From Tenacibaculum sp. 190524A02b (lineage in GTDB: Bacteria; Bacteroidota; Bacteroidia; Flavobacteriales; Flavobacteriaceae): a stretch of DNA of 64,000 nucleotides. Made by a program: the position numbers and the translations under genes. The notes beneath the pieces are model-generated. The model had not been told where the DNA came from and made no database searches. It saw only the letters and a program-made list of their open reading frames with translations. The stretch spans positions 1,882,501 to 1,946,500 of the forward strand of contig NZ_OZ038525.1 of assembly GCF_964036645.1 (NCBI RefSeq), given 5' to 3'. This document shows positions 30,334 to 39,809 of the stretch, piece after piece; the first letter of the stretch is position 1, and each line of letters opens with the position of its first letter.

Positions 30334-31587
30334 TTATTCAGCCATAATAGCTTCAGCTACTTTTTTATACGTTCCATTTTCTAATTTTTCTCTAATTGCT
30401 GAGAAAGCTTCAATAGTTTCTTTTACATCTTCAATAGTATGACGTGCCGTAGGTATTAATCGTAAAATAATTAATCCTTTTGGAATTACTGGATATACTA
30501 CAATTGAACAAAATACTCCGTGATTTTCTCTTAAATCATGAACCATAGCCATAGCTTCAGGAATTTCTCCTTTTAAATACACAGGAGTAATACAGGTAGC
30601 AGTAGTTCCTAAATCAAAGCCTGCTTCACGTAATCCAGATTGTAAAGCGTTGGTAATGTCCCATAACCTGTCTTTTAACTCAGGCATGGTACGTATCATA
30701 TCTAAACGTTTTAAAGCCCCTTTAACCATTGGCATTGGTAATGACTTTGCAAACATTTGAGAACGCATATTGTATTGTAAATATTGAACTACATCTTTAT
30801 CTCCAGCAAAGAATGCTCCGATTCCTGCCATAGATTTTGCAAACGTAGCAAAATACACATCAATACCATCTTGTACTCCTTGTTCAAAACCAGTTCCTCT
30901 ACCACCTTCACCTAGTGTTCCAAATCCGTGAGCATCATCAACTAATAAACGGAAGTTATATTTTTCTTTTAATGCTACGATTTCTGCTAAACGACCTTGC
31001 TCTCCACGCATTCCAAAAACTCCTTCAGAAACTAGTAAAATTCCTCCTCCAGTTTTCTCTGCCATTTTAGTAGCACGCATTAAATTCTTCTCACAACTTT
31101 CAATATCATTATGGCGGTACACAAATCTTTTACCTGCATGTAAACGAACTCCATCAATAATACATGCATGTGTATCCATATCATATACAATAATATCGTC
31201 TTTTGACACCAAGGCATCAATAGCTGATACCATACCTTGATATCCAAAATTCACTAAATAAGAGGCTTCTTTACCTACAAATTCAGCGCATTCTTGTTCT
31301 AATTGTTCATGATATTTTGTATGTCCAGACATCATGCGTGCTCCCATAGGGTACGCCATTCCGTCTTCCGCAGCAGATTCTCCATCTACTTTTAACACTT
31401 CAGGATGATTTGCCAACCCTAAATAGTCATTAATACTCCAAGTAATTACTTTTTTTCCATTGAAAGACATACGGTTTGATATTGGCCCTTCTAGTTTTGG
31501 GAAGACATAATATCCTTCTGCCTTATCTGCCCATTTTCCTAAAGGTCCTTTATCTCCTTTAATTCTTTCAAATAAATCTTTAACCAT
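30334..31587 (-). CDS. PLP-dependent alpha-oxoamine synthase family enzyme
   Basis: A 417-residue fold-type I PLP enzyme of the group that condenses an amino acid with an acyl thioester (KBL, BioF, serine palmitoyltransferase). Visible residues are the cofactor lysine in FATFAKSMAG (Lys251), VDDAHGFG (216-223), NDYLGLANHP (53-62) and SEGVFGMRG. In Bacteroidota this type of enzyme includes serine palmitoyltransferase and, in sulfonolipid makers, cysteate acyltransferase, so a role in sphingolipid or capnine-type lipid synthesis is plausible but not proven. It is a monocistronic gene with its own promoter and terminator. Confidence 0.85.
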   Translation of the reverse strand: MVKDLFERIKGDKGPLGKWADKAEGYYVFPKLEGPISNRMSFNGKKVITWSINDYLGLANHPEVLKVDGESAAEDGMAYPMGARMMSGHTKYHEQLEQECAEFVGKEASYLVNFGYQGMVSAIDALVSKDDIIVYDMDTHACIIDGVRLHAGKRFVYRHNDIESCEKNLMRATKMAEKTGGGILLVSEGVFGMRGEQGRLAEIVALKEKYNFRLLVDDAHGFGTLGEGGRGTGFEQGVQDGIDVYFATFAKSMAGIGAFFAGDKDVVQYLQYNMRSQMFAKSLPMPMVKGALKRLDMIRTMPELKDRLWDITNALQSGLREAGFDLGTTATCITPVYLKGEIPEAMAMVHDLRENHGVFCSIVVYPVIPKGLIILRLIPTARHTIEDVKETIEAFSAIREKLENGTYKKVAEAIMAE

Positions 31588-31613
31588 TTTTACTTTTTGT
31601 TTTTAATACGTTG

Positions 31614-31643
31614 CGAAAGTAATCTTTTTTAAGAGCATATCAA
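31614..31643 (-). promoter_or_regulatory. Promoter of the PLP enzyme gene
   Basis: Minus strand TTG (31641-31643), 19-bp spacer, TACTTTCG (31614-31621), one base from TAnnTTTG. It lies in the 73-bp gap after pyc. Confidence 0.55.
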
Positions 31644-31660
31644 AACTTGTTACCCAACAA

Positions 31661-34600
31661 CTACACGAGTTCCAATACCAAATCATTAGCATCAACCAAG
31701 GTTCCTGCTTCTAATTGTACATTATCTATTACTCCTGAAGAAACAGCTGTTACTGTTGTTTCCATTTTCATGGCTTCAATAATAAATAGTGGTTGATTTT
31801 CTTTTACCTCTTCTCCTTTTTTAATAAGTACTGTTGATAACAATCCTTGCAATGGTGCTCCTATCTGTTTAGTATCATTACTGTCTGCTTTCTTATTTTC
31901 TATTTTGTCAACTTTTATAGAAGTATCTTTTATCAAGACATTTCTCATTTGACCATTAATTTTAAAAAATACATTAGCAAACCCATTCTCATCTGGTTCT
32001 GTTTTTTGTATTAATGATATTAATACTCTTTTTCCTGATTCAATATCTATCATTATTTCCTCTCCTACTTCCATTCCAAAAAAGAAGTTTTTAGTAGGAA
32101 TACTCATTACATTACCATATTTAAGATGATTGTTATAAGCTTCCGTAAATACTTTTGGATATAATTTATACGATAAGAAGTCTGTTATTTCTAAACCTCT
32201 TCCCATTCCTTTTTTAAACTGTTGTTTAAACGCTTTGAATTCTTTTTCAAAATCTATTGGGGCTAAATGTGCATTGGGTCTATCTGTGTAAGGTTCTTCG
32301 TTCTTTAATATAATTTTTTGTAATTTTTCTGGGAAACCTCCAACCGGTTGCCCTAAGTCGCCTCTAAAAAAACTGATTACTGATTGTGGAAATGAAATGG
32401 TTTCGCCTCTTTCCATTACATCTTCCACTGTTAAATCATTACTAATCATATATTGCGCCATATCTCCTACTACTTTAGAGCTTGGCGTTACTTTAACAAT
32501 GTCTCCAAACATTTTGTTTACTTCACCATACATTTTAGTTACGGCTGTAAACTTATCTTCTAACCCTAAAGCAATGGCTTGCCCTTTTAAGTTTGAATAT
32601 TGTCCCCCTGGGATTTCATGCTCATATACTTCTCCTGTTCCAGATTTCAATCCAGATTCAAAAGGATAATAATAGGTTCTTACTGCTTCCCAATAGTTAG
32701 AATACTCTGCTAATTTTTCCGTGTTAAACTTATGCTCTCTTTCATTAAATCGTAACATTTCAACCATGGAATTGAAGTTTGGTTGCGATGTTAATCCAGA
32801 TAATCCACCTAAAGCTACATCTACAACATCTACGCCAGCTTCTATGGCTTTCAAATAAGTGGCTGGCTGTATTGATGATGTATCGTGAGTATGTAAATGA
32901 ACAGGAATGTTTATTTCTGACTTTAAAGCACTTATTAATTCATAAGCAGCTTGCGGCTTTAATAAACCAGCCATATCTTTTACTCCTAAAATATGTGCTC
33001 CAGCATTTTCTATGTCTTTTGCTAACTGTAAATAATATTTTAAATCGTATTTTGTTTTGGATGGATTTAAAATGTCTCCGGTATAACAAATAGACGCCTC
33101 AGCTAAACCTTTGGTTTTATTACGTACGTGTTTAATACATGGCTCAATAGATTTCATCCAGTTTAAGGAATCAAATATCCTAAATACATCTACTCCTGTT
33201 TCCCATGATTTCTCTACAAACTTTTCAATTAAGTTATCTGGATATGCTGTATAACCTACACCATTAGACCCTCTAATCAACATTTGCAATAATACATTAG
33301 GCATCGCCTCACGTAACAACGCCAAACGTTCCCAAGGATTTTCTTGTAAAAATCGTAAACACACATCAAAAGTAGCGCCTCCCCATACCTCCATACTGAA
33401 AATTTCAGGATGATTTTTAGCATATCCTTCTGCTACTTTTAGCATATCTGTTGTACGCATACGAGTAGCTAATAAACTTTGATGAGCATCTCTCATCGTT
33501 GTATCCGTAAAATGAATTTTCTTTTCATTCTTCAGCCATTCTGCAAACTTCTCTGGCCCTAATTCTGTTAAAAGGTCTTTAGTTCCTTTTGGATGTTTTT
33601 CTAACTTAGGAAATTTAGGAACTTTTGGTTTTGCAAACTGGTGTCCTTCTATTGTTTTTTTAACATCTGGATTCCCATTAACTATAACTTCTCCTAAGAA
33701 ATTAATTAATTTATTGGCTCTGTTCTTCGTTTCTTTAAACTCAAAAAGTTTAGGCTCATTTTTAATAAAGTTTACCGTTACTTTTCCTTCTCTAAAAGTT
33801 TGATGTTCTAGAATATTTTCAAGGAAAGCGATATTCGTATTTACACCTCTAACTCTAAATTCTGCCAAGGCTCTTAACATTTTTCTACAAGCACCATCAA
33901 AGGTTCTACTGATAGCAGAAACTTTCACCAACATTGAATCAAAGAATGGCGATATTTTCACACCTTGATAAATACTTCCTGCATCTAATCGAATCCCAAA
34001 ACCTGAAGCACTTCTGTATGTAGTTACTGTTCCGTAATCTGGTTTAAAATCATTTGCTGGGTCTTCTGTTGTTACCCTACACTGTAAGGCATGTCCTGTT
34101 ATTTTTACAGATTCTTGATTTGGTATTTTTATTTGCGTATCTCCTAATTTATAACCTCCAGCTATAAACAATTGTGTTTTTACTAAGTCAATATTGGTTA
34201 TCATTTCTGTAACCGTATGCTCTACTTGAATACGTGGATTTACTTCTATAAAATAGATAGAATTATCTTCATCTACCAAAAACTCAACCGTACCAATATT
34301 ATTATAATCTACAGCTTTACAAATTGAGGTAGCATATTTGTATAGATCATTCTTAATATTTTCATGTAAACCTATAGAAGGTGCTATTTCTATAACCTTT
34401 TGATAACGACGTTGTACAGAACAATCTCTTTCAAATAAATGCACCATATTACCGTGAGCATCTGCGACTATTTGAATTTCAATATGCTTAGGGTTTTCAA
34501 CGTATTTTTCTAAAAAAACGGTATCGTCTCCAAATGCATTTAAAGCCTCTCTTTTAGCTTCTGTATATCCTTTCCTTAACTCATTCTCATTTCGTATTAC

Positions 34601-35113
34601 ACGCATTCCTCTACCACCACCACCAGAAGCTGCTTTTAACATTACAGGATACCCAATGCCTTCTGCTTCTTTAATTGCTATATTAATAGTAGTTAAATCT
34701 TCTTTGTTACTTTGAATAATAGGAACATTGTTTGCTACCGCAACTTCTTTTGCTGTAATTTTATCTCCTAACGCTTTTAATACTGATACTTTGGGGCCAA
34801 TGAAAATAATTCCGTTTTCTTCACACTTTTTTGCAAATTCAGCATTTTCAGATAAAAAACCATACCCTGGATGAATTGCATCTACATGATTCTCTTTAGC
34901 TACTTTTATAATAGCATCAATATCTAAATAGGGCTTTAAAGGTTCATTGTCTTCTCCTATTTGGTAGCATTCATCTGCTTTATAACGGTGTAAAGAATAA
35001 CGATCTTCATAGGTGTAAATTCCTACCGTTTTGATACCTATTTCTACACATGCTCTAAAAACTCTAATAGCAATTTCTCCCCTGTTTGCTACCAGTACCT
35101 TTTGTATTTTCAT
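31661..35113 (-). CDS. pyc: Pyruvate carboxylase
   Basis: Carboxylates pyruvate to oxaloacetate using ATP and biotin, refilling the TCA cycle. All domains are on one 1,150-residue chain: biotin carboxylase (about 1-455, with GGGGRGMRVI and FIEVNPRIQVEHTVTE), carboxyltransferase (about 530-800, FTDTTMRDAHQSLLATRMRT, then the metal-binding HLHTHDTS), an allosteric/tetramerisation region, and the biotin carboxyl carrier domain with the biotinylated lysine in EAMKMET (Lys1116). Length fits family members. A -7 box at 35146-35153 lies just upstream. Confidence 0.97.
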   Translation of the reverse strand: MKIQKVLVANRGEIAIRVFRACVEIGIKTVGIYTYEDRYSLHRYKADECYQIGEDNEPLKPYLDIDAIIKVAKENHVDAIHPGYGFLSENAEFAKKCEENGIIFIGPKVSVLKALGDKITAKEVAVANNVPIIQSNKEDLTTINIAIKEAEGIGYPVMLKAASGGGGRGMRVIRNENELRKGYTEAKREALNAFGDDTVFLEKYVENPKHIEIQIVADAHGNMVHLFERDCSVQRRYQKVIEIAPSIGLHENIKNDLYKYATSICKAVDYNNIGTVEFLVDEDNSIYFIEVNPRIQVEHTVTEMITNIDLVKTQLFIAGGYKLGDTQIKIPNQESVKITGHALQCRVTTEDPANDFKPDYGTVTTYRSASGFGIRLDAGSIYQGVKISPFFDSMLVKVSAISRTFDGACRKMLRALAEFRVRGVNTNIAFLENILEHQTFREGKVTVNFIKNEPKLFEFKETKNRANKLINFLGEVIVNGNPDVKKTIEGHQFAKPKVPKFPKLEKHPKGTKDLLTELGPEKFAEWLKNEKKIHFTDTTMRDAHQSLLATRMRTTDMLKVAEGYAKNHPEIFSMEVWGGATFDVCLRFLQENPWERLALLREAMPNVLLQMLIRGSNGVGYTAYPDNLIEKFVEKSWETGVDVFRIFDSLNWMKSIEPCIKHVRNKTKGLAEASICYTGDILNPSKTKYDLKYYLQLAKDIENAGAHILGVKDMAGLLKPQAAYELISALKSEINIPVHLHTHDTSSIQPATYLKAIEAGVDVVDVALGGLSGLTSQPNFNSMVEMLRFNEREHKFNTEKLAEYSNYWEAVRTYYYPFESGLKSGTGEVYEHEIPGGQYSNLKGQAIALGLEDKFTAVTKMYGEVNKMFGDIVKVTPSSKVVGDMAQYMISNDLTVEDVMERGETISFPQSVISFFRGDLGQPVGGFPEKLQKIILKNEEPYTDRPNAHLAPIDFEKEFKAFKQQFKKGMGRGLEITDFLSYKLYPKVFTEAYNNHLKYGNVMSIPTKNFFFGMEVGEEIMIDIESGKRVLISLIQKTEPDENGFANVFFKINGQMRNVLIKDTSIKVDKIENKKADSNDTKQIGAPLQGLLSTVLIKKGEEVKENQPLFIIEAMKMETTVTAVSSGVIDNVQLEAGTLVDANDLVLELV

Positions 35114-35145
35114 TGTTATGTTTATTGTTGTTGTTAATTGGTTCT

Positions 35146-35153
35146 CAAATTTA
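35146..35153 (-). promoter_or_regulatory. -7 box of pyc
   Basis: TAAATTTG on the minus strand, giving a leader of about 29 bases. No TTG is seen at the standard distance. The rest of 35154-35338 shows no gene. Confidence 0.5.
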
Positions 35154-35338
35154 ACCTTTAATTTACATTTTTATAAGTAAAACAAAGATTTTAATTACAA
35201 AAAACCATCATTTTAGCAAATCATCAAAATAAATGCAATAAAAAAACGATTTTTAAGTTTTTTGTTGAATAATTATCAATTTAACAACCTTATTAAGTCT
35301 TTAATGTTTTATATTTCGAAAACTTAATTACAACAACT

Positions 35339-35367
35339 AAAAAAGACGCTCAAAAAGCGTCTTTTTT
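35339..35367 (-). terminator. Terminator of the molybdenum hydroxylase unit
   Basis: AAAAAAGACGCT pairs with AGCGTCTTTTTT (loop CAAA plus A), 25 bp after the stop of the large subunit gene; a clear stem with T-tract on the minus strand. Confidence 0.85.
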
Positions 35368-35391
35368 AGTTTATTATTTATTTATATTATC

Positions 35392-37551
35392 CTACCCTAG
35401 AATTTCTCCTTGTTTTGCTTGTAATTCCTTTATAAATGGTTGTTTGTACAAGCGCTTACCTAAAGCTTTATGGATTGCATTAGCCACAGCACCTCCTGCT
35501 GGTGGTAAACCTGGCTCGCCTAAACCTGTAGGAGATAATTCATTTTCTACAAAATGTACTTCTACTTTTGGTGTTTCATTCATTCTAATTAAACGGTACG
35601 TATCAAAGTTTTTATGAGAAGGTTTTCCATCTTTAAAAGTAAAATCGCCATACAAAGCATGTCCAATACCATCTATAACGCCTCCTTGTATTTGGTTAAT
35701 AGCTCCTGTTGGATTTATAACAATACCACAATCTACAGCAGCCACCACTTTCGTTACTACTGGCAATCCATCTTTCAATACCACTTCAGCCAACTCAGCT
35801 ACATGAGTATTATGACTATAATACGCAGAGAATCCTTGATAAACATCCTTTTCAGCTTTTCCCCATCCACCTTTTTCAGCAGCTAGTTTTATGGTATTTT
35901 CCATTCGTTGTCCAGAATATTGGATATTTTCATCTTTAGTTCCTTTTACGTTTTGCAATAGCTCTATTCTCAACTGTACTGGATCTTTACCTAACTCTTC
36001 TGCTAACTCATCAAAAAAACTTTGTTCTGCATAGGCTAAAAAATTTGTATAAGGTGCTCGCCAAGCTCCTGTTGTTATAGTACTCTGATAGTTTTGTGTT
36101 GATACTTTATAATTAGGAATACAACCTGCAGGAAAAAAATGTGGAATGGCTCCGTACATATTTCCGTTTATAGCTGCTTCTTTTAAATGGTATCCTGTTA
36201 TTTTATTATCTTTTATAGAAGCGGCTATTCGGTATTTAATAGCGGGTCTATAAATTCCATCAGTCATATCATCTTCTCTAGAAAACACAACTTTTACGGG
36301 TTGTTTTGCTACATTAGAAATCTCAGCAGCTTCTAGTGCAAAATCACCATACAAACGTCTTCCAAAACCACCGCCCATTCTTGTCATTTCCAATTCAATT
36401 TCTTCTTCTTTTCTATTTAATAATTGCGCTATTCTTCCTGCCGTCCATTGTGGTGTTTGGATAGGGCCTACTAAATGAACTTTCTCTTTGGTTACGTTAG
36501 CATAAAAATTCATTGGTTCTAAACAGTTATGAGGCAAAAAAGGAGAGTGATATGTTTTTTCAATTACTTTATCAGCCTCAGAAAATGCCTTTTTTACATT
36601 GCCGTCTTCTCGCCTATTTTTAAAGTCATTCCCTCCAAGAATATTATTTAGAATTTTGTTATGATCTTCTGTACTTTCTAGTTTTTCTTCATCTTTCCAA
36701 ACAGCTTTTAAGGCTTTTTTTCCTTTCATAGCTGCCCAAGTATTGGTTGCTAATACTGCCACTTTATCTCCAAATTGTAATACTTGTGTTACACCATTTA
36801 CTTTCTTAGTCTCAACATCTGTATAACTTTCTAATTTTTGTCCAAATGCTGGTGGACGTAATACAGATGCGTATTGCATTCCTTCTGCAACATAATCTAA
36901 TCCAAATAATGGTTTACCTGTTACTATTTTGTCTACATCAACATTTATGGCATCTTTTCCTATAATGGAGTACTCTGAAGGTTTCTTTAAAGTTACCTTT
37001 TCTGGAACTTCCAACAAAGCAGCTTCTTTTACTACTTCTCCATACCCTAAGGTTTCACCTTTTGCATTGGTAATAATCCCTTTAGATGCTTTACAAGAGT
37101 TTGCTTCTACTCCCCATTTTACAGCTGCTGCATTGATTAACATTTGCTTGGTAGTAGCTCCTGTTTGACGAAGTGCATCCCATCCATGTCTAATAGATTG
37201 GCTTCCTCCTGCTACCTGACGAGTATATTCTTTTTTATTGTACTTGGCTTGTACTACATGTACCTTATCCCAGTCTACATCTAATTCTTCTGCTATAATC
37301 ATGGGCATTGCAGTTTTTACACCTTGACCTATTTCTGGATTGGGTGAATAAATGGTTACATACCCATTATCGGCTATTTTTATAAATGCATTAAAATCAT
37401 TAAAATTTAAGTTTTCAACATCTATTGAAGGTGCTACATTAGGTTTGCAAGCTGTAAATAAGTTAAACCCAACTAACAATCCTCCTCCTGCTAAAGCAGT
37501 TGTTTTTAAAAAGTTTCTTCTACTGAAACTTAACATTTCTTTTGTACTCAT
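35392..37551 (-). CDS. Molybdopterin-binding large subunit, xanthine dehydrogenase family (IorB-like)
   Basis: The catalytic subunit of a molybdenum hydroxylase of the aldehyde/isoquinoline oxidoreductase group, 719 residues. It has a twin-arginine signal (SRRNFLK, 10-16) ending in a lipobox-like LFTAC (Cys35), so export as a folded lipoprotein is likely. Molybdopterin-binding blocks include GQGVKTAMPMI, GGFGRRLYGDFALEA and GEPGLPPAGGAVANAI near the end, which holds the active-site glutamate region (PTGLGEPGLPP). The small Fe-S subunit gene lies 11 bp upstream. No FAD subunit or molybdenum insertion chaperone is nearby; a cytochrome would be the likely electron acceptor. The substrate is unknown. 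Confidence 0.88.
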   Translation of the reverse strand: MSTKEMLSFSRRNFLKTTALAGGGLLVGFNLFTACKPNVAPSIDVENLNFNDFNAFIKIADNGYVTIYSPNPEIGQGVKTAMPMIIAEELDVDWDKVHVVQAKYNKKEYTRQVAGGSQSIRHGWDALRQTGATTKQMLINAAAVKWGVEANSCKASKGIITNAKGETLGYGEVVKEAALLEVPEKVTLKKPSEYSIIGKDAINVDVDKIVTGKPLFGLDYVAEGMQYASVLRPPAFGQKLESYTDVETKKVNGVTQVLQFGDKVAVLATNTWAAMKGKKALKAVWKDEEKLESTEDHNKILNNILGGNDFKNRREDGNVKKAFSEADKVIEKTYHSPFLPHNCLEPMNFYANVTKEKVHLVGPIQTPQWTAGRIAQLLNRKEEEIELEMTRMGGGFGRRLYGDFALEAAEISNVAKQPVKVVFSREDDMTDGIYRPAIKYRIAASIKDNKITGYHLKEAAINGNMYGAIPHFFPAGCIPNYKVSTQNYQSTITTGAWRAPYTNFLAYAEQSFFDELAEELGKDPVQLRIELLQNVKGTKDENIQYSGQRMENTIKLAAEKGGWGKAEKDVYQGFSAYYSHNTHVAELAEVVLKDGLPVVTKVVAAVDCGIVINPTGAINQIQGGVIDGIGHALYGDFTFKDGKPSHKNFDTYRLIRMNETPKVEVHFVENELSPTGLGEPGLPPAGGAVANAIHKALGKRLYKQPFIKELQAKQGEILG

Positions 37552-37562
37552 GATTAGTTGTT

Positions 37563-38024
37563 TTATGACATTTTATCAGCTGCTATAGCTACTGCTTTTT
37601 CTATTCTATTATAAGAAGCACATCTACATAAATTACCATGCATTGCCTCACGTATTTCTTCTGTAGTTGGTTTAGGGTTTTCTTTTAAAAAGGAAGCTGC
37701 TGTCATTATTTGTCCTGCTTGGCAATATCCACACTGAGGCACATCTACTTCTTTCCAAGCTTGTTGTAATGGGTGATTTCCTTCTTTGGATAATCCTTCA
37801 ATAGTAGTAATCTCTTCTTTTTCTAACATGGACACCTGTAATTGACAGCTTCTCATGGCTTTTCCATCTATATGAACTGTACAGGCTCCGCATTGTGCTA
37901 TACCACAGCCAAATTTAGTTCCTACCATATTTAATTCGTCACGTAAAATCCAAAGTAAAGGAGTATCTGAATCAGCAGAGATTGTTACCAACTCTCCATT
38001 GATTTTTAAATTATATGTTGGCAT
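37563..38024 (-). CDS. [2Fe-2S] small subunit of the molybdenum hydroxylase (IorA-like)
   Basis: A 153-residue protein with both iron-sulfur clusters of the family. A plant-ferredoxin-type cluster is held by Cys40, 45, 48 and 60 (CGIAQCGAC), and a second by Cys98, 101, 133 and 135 (QCGYCQAG, LCRCASY). It has no signal peptide, so it would be exported together with the Tat-bearing large subunit encoded 11 bp downstream. A clear promoter was not found in the 250-bp upstream gap; that gap (38025-38263) shows no gene. Confidence 0.92.
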   Translation of the reverse strand: MPTYNLKINGELVTISADSDTPLLWILRDELNMVGTKFGCGIAQCGACTVHIDGKAMRSCQLQVSMLEKEEITTIEGLSKEGNHPLQQAWKEVDVPQCGYCQAGQIMTAASFLKENPKPTTEEIREAMHGNLCRCASYNRIEKAVAIAADKMS

Positions 38025-38263
38025 TTCTTGTTAGTTTTGTTTCGTCTTTTGTAAGTTACAAAAAATAACCTAGCCACATTTCTTTCTAATACTATTTTAA
38101 CAGAGTTTTAATTATAACACTAATAGCATATCAACCACTAAAAACCTGATATTAAAAACTTACACATGGAGTTATGTTTAACCTCCTTTTTAAATCTTAC
38201 CCCATAAAAATAGGTGTAGGATTATTAGAAATTGATTCTTATCACATATTTCTAAAAATAAGT

Positions 38264-38293
38264 CATAAAAAAAGCAATCTATTTCAGATTGCT
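38264..38293 (-). terminator. Terminator overlapping the stop of the purC-linked gene
   Basis: AGCAATCT pairs with AGATTGCT (38286-38293 with 38273-38280) on the minus strand and is followed by seven T. The stop codon of the 133-residue protein (38279-38281) is inside the hairpin. Confidence 0.8.
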
Positions 38294-38680
38294 CTTTTGT
38301 GCTATATTAATATCTTTTATTTCTTCAATACTATCCAGTAATCTTTTTTGAATCATTTGTATGATTCTTTTGTGAAACTCTGAAGTATTCTTTTCATAAG
38401 AGATGTATTCTTCATTTGTAAATTGACCAATTACAACTCCTAATAATTGATTTCTTAATCCTATATTTTTAAATACTACTTTTTTAATATAATCAGTAAA
38501 CCTATCATTTGAAAAATTATGAATATCTACTTTTTGTTTTATTGATATTCTACTGAATACTCTTACAATTATATCATGCTGTAATTTTAATATAGGACGT
38601 AAGGTTACATTCTGAAAACTCTCATTTTCATTGTTTGAAGAAAGATTTAAAACTGGACGAATACTTTTTTTATCTTCCAT
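38279..38680 (-). CDS. Conserved small protein of unknown function downstream of purC
   Basis: A 133-residue hydrophilic, mostly helical protein. The block [18 protein letters not shown] (about 22-39) and [12 protein letters not shown] (about 83-94) are features of a Flavobacteriaceae family that databases, as I recall, sometimes label glyoxalase; nothing here resembles the glyoxalase fold or its metal ligands, so the label should not be used. It overlaps the 3' end of purC by 11 bp and is surely co-transcribed with it. No function can be assigned. Confidence 0.75.
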   Translation of the reverse strand: MEDKKSIRPVLNLSSNNENESFQNVTLRPILKLQHDIIVRVFSRISIKQKVDIHNFSNDRFTDYIKKVVFKNIGLRNQLLGVVIGQFTNEEYISYEKNTSEFHKRIIQMIQKRLLDSIEEIKDINIAQKSNLK

Positions 38681-39620
38681 TCAAAAAGTTGGTTACATTA
38701 CTTTCTATACGTTCTAAGACATTCTCAGTATTAGCTTTCACAAAAGTTTCTCCTGTTATTTGCTCGTATAGTTCTATATACCTATTAGAGATTTCTTCTA
38801 TTTTCTCATCAGACATTTCTGGAATTTGTTGCCCTTCTTTTCCTTGAAATCCATTCTCTATCAACCATTGACGCACAAACTCTTTAGATAATTGCTTTTG
38901 TTTCTCTCCTTTATCTTGACGTTCTACATATCCTTCTTCATAAAAATAACGTGAAGAGTCTGGTGTATGAATTTCATCTATTAAAACAATTTTACCTTCT
39001 TTAGTTTTTCCAAATTCGTATTTAGTATCTACTAAAATAAGCCCTCGTTTTTTTGCTATTTCTGTACCTCTTTCAAATAACTTACGTGTATAATCTTCTA
39101 ACACAATATAATCTTCTTCTGAAACAATTCCTTTGGCTAGAATATCTTCTCTAGAAATATCTTCATCATGTTCACCATTATCCGCTTTGGTAGATGGGGT
39201 TATAATTGGAGTTGGAAACTTATCATTTTCTTTCATTCCTTCTGCCATTTCAACACCACAAAGCACTCTTTTTCCTGCTTTATATTCACGTGCCGCATGA
39301 CCAGATAAATACCCACGAATTACCATTTCCACTTTAAATGGTTCACATAAATGGCCTACCGCTACATTTTCATCTGGAGTGTCTAGCAACCAGTTTGGAA
39401 CAATATCTGCCGTATCGTTCATCATCTTTGTTGCTATTTGATTCAATATTTGCCCTTTAAAAGGAATTTGCCTTGGTAAAATAACATCAAAAGCAGACAG
39501 TCTATCAGAAGCTATCATTACTAGTAATTCATCATCTATATTATAAACCTCTCTTACTTTACCTTTATAAACTTGCTTTTGCTTAGGAAACTGGAAGTTA
39601 GTTTCGTTAATTGTATTCAT
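38670..39620 (-). CDS. purC: Phosphoribosylaminoimidazole-succinocarboxamide synthase
   Basis: SAICAR synthetase, which joins aspartate to CAIR in purine synthesis. The 316 residues contain [11 protein letters not shown] (18-28), the ATP site [22 protein letters not shown] (35-56), [15 protein letters not shown] (98-112) and DTKYEFG and [12 protein letters not shown] further on. The length is the long form usual in Bacteroidota. The start is supported by a -7 box 27 bp upstream. Confidence 0.96.
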   Translation of the reverse strand: MNTINETNFQFPKQKQVYKGKVREVYNIDDELLVMIASDRLSAFDVILPRQIPFKGQILNQIATKMMNDTADIVPNWLLDTPDENVAVGHLCEPFKVEMVIRGYLSGHAAREYKAGKRVLCGVEMAEGMKENDKFPTPIITPSTKADNGEHDEDISREDILAKGIVSEEDYIVLEDYTRKLFERGTEIAKKRGLILVDTKYEFGKTKEGKIVLIDEIHTPDSSRYFYEEGYVERQDKGEKQKQLSKEFVRQWLIENGFQGKEGQQIPEMSDEKIEEISNRYIELYEQITGETFVKANTENVLERIESNVTNFLNGR

Positions 39621-39646
39621 TATTTTATTTGTTGTGTTGTAGTGTG

Positions 39647-39654
39647 CAAATTTA
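39647..39654 (-). promoter_or_regulatory. -7 box of purC
   Basis: TAAATTTG on the minus strand; start near 39643, leader about 23 bases. No TTG at 17-23 bp upstream. I saw no purine riboswitch in the leader. Confidence 0.5.
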
Positions 39655-39734
39655 GAGTTTTTAGTTATGATTAAAAATTGTTTTTCTTTTTTGAAGTAAT
39701 TCTTTATTTCTCGTCTAAAAATATTCTATTAAAT

Positions 39735-39770
39735 AAAAAAAGTCAGTTTGAAAAAAACATCAAACTGACT
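39735..39770 (-). terminator. Terminator after the 330-residue lipoprotein gene
   Basis: AGTCAGTTTGA pairs perfectly with TCAAACTGACT (loop of 8) and is followed by six T on the minus strand. It lies 39 bp past the stop. Confidence 0.88.
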
Positions 39771-39809
39771 AAGAGTTGTAGCTAAAAAGTAAAACGATTT
39801 ATGTTTTTA

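Noticed and set aside
38279..38680. Glyoxalase
   Set aside because: No metal ligands or beta-alpha-beta-beta-beta fold are visible; the name seems to be a propagated label.
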